DNA of 64,000 bases from Couchioplanes caeruleus (lineage in GTDB: Bacteria; Actinomycetota; Actinomycetes; Mycobacteriales; Micromonosporaceae): positions 8,016,501-8,080,500 of the forward strand of contig NZ_RJKL01000001.1 of assembly GCF_003751945.1 (NCBI RefSeq), written 5' to 3'. The position numbers were made by a program, and so were the translations under genes. This document shows positions 59,449-64,000 of the stretch, in pieces. Positions within the stretch are counted from its first letter, which is position 1, and every line of letters starts with the position of its first letter. Below the pieces are notes generated by a model. The model did no database searches and was not told the DNA's origin. It saw only the letters and a program-made list of their open reading frames with translations.

Positions 59449-60600
59449 TCAGCGCAGGGTCGCCCGGTCGGCGGCGGTGCGCCCGGACTCCCACCCTTCC
59501 TCGCTGGCCACCCGGAAACCCCGGCCGCGCACCGTACGCGGAAACGCCCGCTCCCGCGCCTCGCGGACCTGCGTCTCCCGCGACGCCAGCACCGGCAGCA
59601 GCGCGGCGGCGTCCGTGGAGTGTGCCAGGGCCGCCCGGTCGGCCTCGGCGAGGCGCTCGCCGATGCGTACGGCGTACCCGATCAGGAAGGACTGCCGGAA
59701 CGACTTGAGCCGGGCCCGCCCGGCCTTGCCCCCGGGGGGCTCGGCACGCGCCATGGCCCGGTGGGCCTGCACCAGCAGCGAGGCATGGAGCAGATCCACC
59801 GCGTCGACGTCGGCGTCGAAGCCGAACACGGTGGCGAAACCGAACTCCGGTGACCACACGACCTGACAGCGGTTCGCCCGGGCCACCGCGTCGAGCAGGG
59901 ACGCCTTCTCGCTCTCGTACGGATGGTCGACCCCGATCCGGCGCGCGAACGGCGTGACCTCGGCGTCCCCGGCCCCGACCAGTGCCTCGTCCAGGCTGTG
60001 CCGCGAGATCAGCTCCTGCGCCTTGGCGCTGAACGCCTCCGCCTCGGCCGGGAACGTCGTCGCCTCCGCCTTGGCGAGCAGGGACCGCACCCGGTGCAGC
60101 ATCGCCTCGTTCCGCGTGCCGGGCGCGGCCCGCACCACCCGCCCCGGCGGCGGGATCAGCACGTCGAGCTGCGGCAGCCCGCCCAGCACCCGCAGCGCAC
60201 CGAGAAAGGCGTCGATCAGCGCGATCCGATCGGTGCGTCGCCGCCGCACCACCTCGGCGGGGAAGCCGTCGTCGTCGCCCCACCACACCCGCGCCCCGAG
60301 CTCCTCGGCCTGGGCCCGCCACCGCGGATCCACCGCCCGGGCGGCGAACCCCCTCAGATGCGCGGCGATCGCATCGACCACGAGCTGAGCCTGCACCGCG
60401 TCACCCCGGCGTGCCACGACCCGCTGCAACTCGACCGGCTGCCACCCGTCCGCGGCGGCCCGCGCCACGCCCTCGAACAGCTCCCGGGTCAGCACCGGAT
60501 CGACCTCGTCGGCGGGCGCGACGGTCAGCAGGTCCAGGCCGTCCTCGTAACCGACCCGGCCGCCCAGCACCGCGGCGACCGTCTCCCGCACCGACATCAC
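59449..60600 (-). CDS. DUF2786 domain protein
   Basis: Protein of 383 residues. The DUF2786 motif is in the middle (about 167-205): HRVRSLLAKAEATTFPAEAE, then AFSAKAQELISRHSLDEA. The N-terminal ~150 residues are helical with a Trp-rich patch (ARVWWGDDDGFPAEV); the C-terminal part has FRQSFLIGYAVRIGERLAE. DUF2786 proteins are of unknown function and also occur in phages. Start is GTG 60600 or ATG 60597. It lies upstream of the EACC1-like and caspase genes on the same strand with 61 bases between, so it may be the first gene of that operon or an independent neighbour. Confidence 0.83.
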   Translation of the reverse strand: MMSVRETVAAVLGGRVGYEDGLDLLTVAPADEVDPVLTRELFEGVARAAADGWQPVELQRVVARRGDAVQAQLVVDAIAAHLRGFAARAVDPRWRAQAEELGARVWWGDDDGFPAEVVRRRRTDRIALIDAFLGALRVLGGLPQLDVLIPPPGRVVRAAPGTRNEAMLHRVRSLLAKAEATTFPAEAEAFSAKAQELISRHSLDEALVGAGDAEVTPFARRIGVDHPYESEKASLLDAVARANRCQVVWSPEFGFATVFGFDADVDAVDLLHASLLVQAHRAMARAEPPGGKAGRARLKSFRQSFLIGYAVRIGERLAEADRAALAHSTDAAALLPVLASRETQVREARERAFPRTVRGRGFRVASEEGWESGRTAADRATLR

Positions 60601-60730
60601 CAGACCAGGCTAGTAGGGTCACTTCGCGACCGTCCCGGCGCAGGTGCGCCGATGCCCGGACCGCCCAGGGATGCGCGGCTCCGTGATCCGGCGAGCCGGC
60701 GGCGGTCCTGACCGCGAAGAGAGGGACGAC

Positions 60731-61351
60731 GTGGGTACCGACGACTTCCAGGAGATCCCGCCGACGACCTTGGCCGACGTGCTCGGCCGGGAACAGGTCA
60801 TGGACATCGGCATCCGTCCGCTCTGGGCGCCGATGCCGCGGATCGCCGGGCCGGCGTTCACCGTGCGCTGTCCGCGCGGCGACAATCTCATGCTGCACGC
60901 GGCGATCTACCAGGCCGCGCCGGGTTCCGTCGTCGTCGTGGATTCGGGCGATCTCGACTACGCCCTCGCCGGCGGCAACGTGTGTGCGGTGGCGCAGCGC
61001 CGGGGCATCGCCGCGTTCGTGCTCGACGGGCTGATCCGCGACCTGGGCGAGGTGCGGGAGGCGGGCTTCCCGGTTTTCGCCCGTGGGGTGATTCCCATCC
61101 CGGGCACCAAGACGGCGCTCGGCGACCACGGGGGCACGGTGCGCTGCGGTGGCGTCGATGTCGCGGCCGGTGACGTCGTCGTCGCCGACGAGGAGGGCGT
61201 CGTGGTGGTGCCGCACGCCCGGCAGGACGAGGTTCTCGCGGCCGCCCGCGCGAGGCTCGCCAAGGAGGAGAGCGAGTCGCTCGACGACTGGGAGGCCGCG
61301 CACCGCACCCGCGTCGAGAAGGCGCTGCGGGACCACGGCCGTCAGCTCTGA
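60731..61351 (+). CDS. RraA family / HMG-aldolase-like protein
   Basis: Protein of 206 residues in the RraA/methylmenaquinone-methyltransferase-like fold, which includes 4-hydroxy-4-methyl-2-oxoglutarate aldolases. Blocks are PPTTLADVLGREQVMD, IAGPAFTVRCPRGDNLMLH, GSVVVVDSGDLDYALAGG and FVLDGLIRDLGEVREAGFPV (metal-binding Asp/Arg pair). Residues of the aldolase subgroup (G-x-x-x-D, RD) are kept, so aldolase or decarboxylase activity is more likely than RNase E inhibition. GTG 60731 has GAGGGA upstream. The SLOG-type gene follows two bases later. Confidence 0.85.
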   Translation: MGTDDFQEIPPTTLADVLGREQVMDIGIRPLWAPMPRIAGPAFTVRCPRGDNLMLHAAIYQAAPGSVVVVDSGDLDYALAGGNVCAVAQRRGIAAFVLDGLIRDLGEVREAGFPVFARGVIPIPGTKTALGDHGGTVRCGGVDVAAGDVVVADEEGVVVVPHARQDEVLAAARARLAKEESESLDDWEAAHRTRVEKALRDHGRQL

Positions 61352-61353
61352 CC

Positions 61354-61833
61354 ATGGCCCTGCAGGTAGCCGTGTGCGGACCCCGCGCCTGCACGGACAC
61401 CGATGCCGAGAACGCCCGGCGGGTCGGTGAGCTCCTCGCCGAGCGTGGCGCGGTGGTCGTCTGCGGCGGGGGAGACGGCGTCATGGCGGCCGTGGCGGCC
61501 GGCGCCCGGTCGAGAGGTGGCCTCGTCATCGGCATCCGACCGAACGGCACCAGGGAAGGGGCGTCACCCCACCTGTCGGCGACGATCGTGACGAACATGG
61601 GCGAGGCCCGGAACGCGATCATCGTGTGGAGCGCGGACGCGGTGATCGGTGTCGGCGGCTCGTGGGGCACCCTCAGCGAGATCGCCCTCGCCATGCGCCG
61701 GGGCGGGATTCCGGTGGTCGCGCTCGGCGGGTGGCGGATCGTGCGGGCCGACGGCGGGGCGGTGCCGGGCATCCGGTACGCCGGCACGCCGGAGGAGGCG
61801 GTCGCGCAAGCGCTCGCCGCCGCCGGAGACTGA
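61354..61833 (+). CDS. SLOG-type nucleotide-binding protein (TIGR00725 family)
   Basis: Rossmann-like protein of 159 residues related to LOG/DprA proteins. VAVCGPRACTDTDAENARRVGE opens the fold; VVVCGGGDGVMAAVAAGAR and VIGVGGSWGTLSEIALAMR carry the GGxxGTxxE-like nucleotide motif. The TIGR00725 group has no fixed function; relatives cleave cytokinin-type nucleotides or bind nucleotide signals. ATG 61354 begins two bases after the RraA stop (TGACCATG), suggesting a shared mRNA. The pairing may indicate linked nucleotide or small-molecule metabolism, which is inference. Confidence 0.85.
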   Translation: MALQVAVCGPRACTDTDAENARRVGELLAERGAVVVCGGGDGVMAAVAAGARSRGGLVIGIRPNGTREGASPHLSATIVTNMGEARNAIIVWSADAVIGVGGSWGTLSEIALAMRRGGIPVVALGGWRIVRADGGAVPGIRYAGTPEEAVAQALAAAGD

Positions 61834-61863
61834 CGTGGATGCCTCCGGTCGTCGACGGGGGCG

Positions 61864-61895
61864 CCCCGGACCGCCCCGGGCGCGGCGGTCCGGGG
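61864..61895. terminator. 12-bp hairpin between convergent genes
   Basis: CCCCGGACCGCC and its exact complement enclose eight bases, just before the end of the minus-strand MMPL gene; it can end both transcripts. Confidence 0.75.
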
Positions 61896-61899
61896 GCGG

Positions 61900-64000
61900 T
61901 CAGCGGTCCGCGCCGACGAGCTCCGCCTCGGGCCGTGGTGCGTCCGGCTCGGCGCGCAGCCGGTCACCCTCGACGTCCACGTCCGGCAGGATCCGGTCGA
62001 GCCAGCGGGGTAGCGCCCAGGCCCGCCGCCCGAGCAGCGCCATTGCCGCCGGCACGATGGTCATGCGGACCACGAACGCGTCGAGGAGGATGGCCGCCGC
62101 CAGGGCGAAGCCGATCGACTTGATCATGGAGTCGGGGGAGAGGACGAAGCCCGCGAAGACGCTGATCATGATGATGGCGGCGGCCGTGACGACCCGGGCG
62201 CTGTGGCCGAAGCCGTTCACCACCGCCTGCCCCGGTGCGGCGCCCTGCACGTGTTCCTCGCGCATGCGGCTGACGAGGAAGACCTCGTAGTCCATCGCCA
62301 GGCCGAACACGATGCCGATAAGGATGACCGGCATCAGGCTCACCACCGGGCCGGTCTGCTCGACGCCGAGCGGACCCGCCAGCCAGCCCCACTGGAAGAC
62401 GGCGACGACCGCGCCGAAGGTGGCGGCGACGCTGAGCAGGAAGCCGGCGATCGCCTTGAGCGGCACCAGCACCGCCCGGAACAGGAGGGTGAGCAGCAGG
62501 AACGCCAGAATCACGATCACCGCGAGGTACGGCCCCAGCGCCGCACCCAGCTTCGCGGACATGTCGATGTTCACCGCGGTCGTACCCGTCACGAAGATCT
62601 CGCCGCGCAGGGCCTCGTCCTGGTCCCGGATGGCGTGCACGAGGTCCGTGGTCTCCCGGCTGTCCGGCGCGCTCCGCGGGATGACCTGGAGGATGGCCGT
62701 GTCGCCGGCCGGGTTGACGGTGGCCGGGCCCACCCTGGCGACGTCCGGCAGGCCCGTGACGGCGGTGCTGACCTCGGCGGCCACGGCCCTCGCGTCGGCG
62801 CCGGGGCCCGCGTCCACCACGACCAGGAGCGGCCCGTTGAAGCCCGGGCCGAATCCCGCGGTGAGCATGTCGTACGCCTTGCGCTGGGTGGTCTGCGGCC
62901 CGGCCATGTTGTCGCCCGGCAGGCCCAGCCGCAGGTCGAGTGCCGGGATGGCGATGACCAGCAGCGCCAGCGTCGCGCCGAGCAGGGTCAGCACCGGCCG
63001 GCGGGTGACCAGCCGAGCCCAGCGTCGCCCGGCCGTGGGCCGCACCCCGCCGCCCTCGGGATCGCGCGTGCGGCCGCGCCGGTCGTCGCCCGCGGTGCCG
63101 GGCGAACCGCCGGGCGAGCCCTCGCGCGTGCGGCCGCGTTTGCCGGTGATCCGGTCGCCGGCGAAGCCCAGCAGCGCCGGCAGCAGGGTGAGCGCGATCA
63201 GGACGGCGACGGCGACGGCGGCCACGGCGGCGAGCCCCATCTGGGTCAGCACCGGCACGTTCACCACGGCCAGGGCGGCCAGGGCGATGATCACCGTGAG
63301 GCCGGCGAAGGTGACCGCGGACCCGGCGGTGCCGACCGCCCGGCCGGCCGCCTCGATGCCGGCACGCCCCACCGCCACCTCGTGGCGGTAGCGGGAGACG
63401 ATGAACAGCGCGTAGTCGATGGCGACCGCGGTGCCGAGCATCAGCGCCAACGTCGGGGTGTTGCTGCTGAGGTCGACGAAGCCGGAGACGATCTGGATGC
63501 CGGCCATCGCGGCGCCCACGCCGAGGATCGCGGTGACCAGCGGCAGGCCCGCCGCGACCAGCGAGCCGAAGGTGATCAGCAGCACCACGGCGGCGACCAG
63601 GAAGCCGATCACCTCGCCGATGCCCTGCTCGGCCGGTTCGCGCAGGGCGTCGCCGCCGGTCTCGACGGTCAGGCCCGCGGCCCGCCCGGCCTCGGCGGCG
63701 CCGGCCAGCGCCTCCCGGTCCTTCTCGGTCAGGGCGTCCGCGGGCACCTTGTACGTGACCTGGGCGTACGCCACCGTGCCGCCCGGGTTGACGCCGGAGC
63801 GCAGCGGATCGGTGACCGCGCCGACCCGCGCCCCGGTGCGCAACCGGGCGACGGTCGCCTCGATCGCGGCGCGGTTCTCCGGGTCGGTGAGCTTCTCGCC
63901 GGCCGGCGCCGCGAAGACGACCCGGGCCTCCGCGCCGCCGGCACCGGCCTGCGGGAACCGGTCGGCGAGCAGGTCCTGCGCCTGCTGCGCCTCGGTACCC
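61900..64000 (-). CDS. MMPL/RND-family transporter, 5' end outside window
   Basis: Proton-driven exporter of the MMPL type; about 700 C-terminal residues are visible and the start is beyond 64000. Two sets of membrane helices are seen; signature segments are NTPTLALMLGTAVAIDYAL-like (first half) and GIVFGLAMDYEVFLVSRMRE (second half), with the DY pair used for proton relay. Extracytoplasmic domains lie between. A hydrophilic linker near 63050-63150 has repeated RGRTR segments. Family members export lipids, siderophores or other hydrophobic compounds; the substrate here is unknown. Confidence 0.92.
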   Translation of the reverse strand, partial: GTEAQQAQDLLADRFPQAGAGGAEARVVFAAPAGEKLTDPENRAAIEATVARLRTGARVGAVTDPLRSGVNPGGTVAYAQVTYKVPADALTEKDREALAGAAEAGRAAGLTVETGGDALREPAEQGIGEVIGFLVAAVVLLITFGSLVAAGLPLVTAILGVGAAMAGIQIVSGFVDLSSNTPTLALMLGTAVAIDYALFIVSRYRHEVAVGRAGIEAAGRAVGTAGSAVTFAGLTVIIALAALAVVNVPVLTQMGLAAVAAVAVAVLIALTLLPALLGFAGDRITGKRGRTREGSPGGSPGTAGDDRRGRTRDPEGGGVRPTAGRRWARLVTRRPVLTLLGATLALLVIAIPALDLRLGLPGDNMAGPQTTQRKAYDMLTAGFGPGFNGPLLVVVDAGPGADARAVAAEVSTAVTGLPDVARVGPATVNPAGDTAILQVIPRSAPDSRETTDLVHAIRDQDEALRGEIFVTGTTAVNIDMSAKLGAALGPYLAVIVILAFLLLTLLFRAVLVPLKAIAGFLLSVAATFGAVVAVFQWGWLAGPLGVEQTGPVVSLMPVILIGIVFGLAMDYEVFLVSRMREEHVQGAAPGQAVVNGFGHSARVVTAAAIIMISVFAGFVLSPDSMIKSIGFALAAAILLDAFVVRMTIVPAAMALLGRRAWALPRWLDRILPDVDVEGDRLRAEPDAPRPEAELVGADR

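Overview
This window comes from a high-GC actinobacterium. The evidence is a Pup-proteasome locus, a mycothiol ligase gene, an F420-type oxidoreductase, many GTG starts and very GC-rich third codon positions. Gene order around mshC, arc, dop, pup, prcBA, pafA, pafBC, tatAC and a HelY-type helicase matches the conserved actinobacterial block. I lean towards Micromonosporaceae (for example Actinoplanes), but that is an inference. I found no rRNA, tRNA, CRISPR array, insertion sequence or replication origin.

Layout. 1-5681: partial aldo/keto reductase, F420-type oxidoreductase, then the conserved phosphatase / DUF3090 / SCO1664-family / mshC cluster. 5863-12891: mixed housekeeping and regulatory genes (GntR, PAC2, a divergent HPRT-like enzyme, a CDP-alcohol phosphatidyltransferase, an ArsR regulator, DUF2071). 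13045-20404: a broken signal-peptide gene, a zinc lipoprotein protease, a HAD enzyme, a MacB/FtsX-type exporter and a response regulator without a visible kinase, with several short tandem-repeat arrays. 20405-24917: RecB-like nuclease, site-2 protease, TrmI and a ferredoxin. 25092-33553: arc, dop, pup, prcB, prcA and pafA, with a dTDP-glucose 4,6-dehydratase gene between prcA and pafA. 33580-44169: O-methyltransferase, DUF3866, pafB-pafC, tatA-tatC, a lipid kinase, HAD and a Ski2-like helicase. 44339-54722: accessory metabolism, a double-GGDEF membrane protein, a secreted M1 peptidase and two gene remnants. 54744-60600 (minus strand): a likely operon of a DUF2786 protein, a small EACC1-like protein, a caspase / EF-hand / membrane anchor / solute-binding / von Willebrand A fusion, and a separate solute-binding protein. 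60731-64000: RraA-like protein, SLOG-type protein and a truncated MMPL transporter.

How the genes work together. PafA attaches Pup to lysines and Dop removes it; Arc unfolds pupylated proteins into the PrcA/PrcB chamber; PafB and PafC form the neighbouring DNA-damage transcription regulator. MshC makes the mycothiol precursor. TatA and TatC are Tat translocase components; no tatB is seen here.

Most interesting signals: (1) the membrane-anchored caspase/sensor operon at 54744-60600, a candidate biological-conflict or regulated-death system; (2) seven genes whose stop codon lies inside a short tandem array running downstream from the gene end; (3) nine starts preceded at 6-9 nt by a TAnnnT box, suggesting leaderless transcription, including a 13-codon ORF that overlaps the dop start; (4) two genes for which CTG is the best-supported start; (5) an HPRT-like protein with altered active-site residues.
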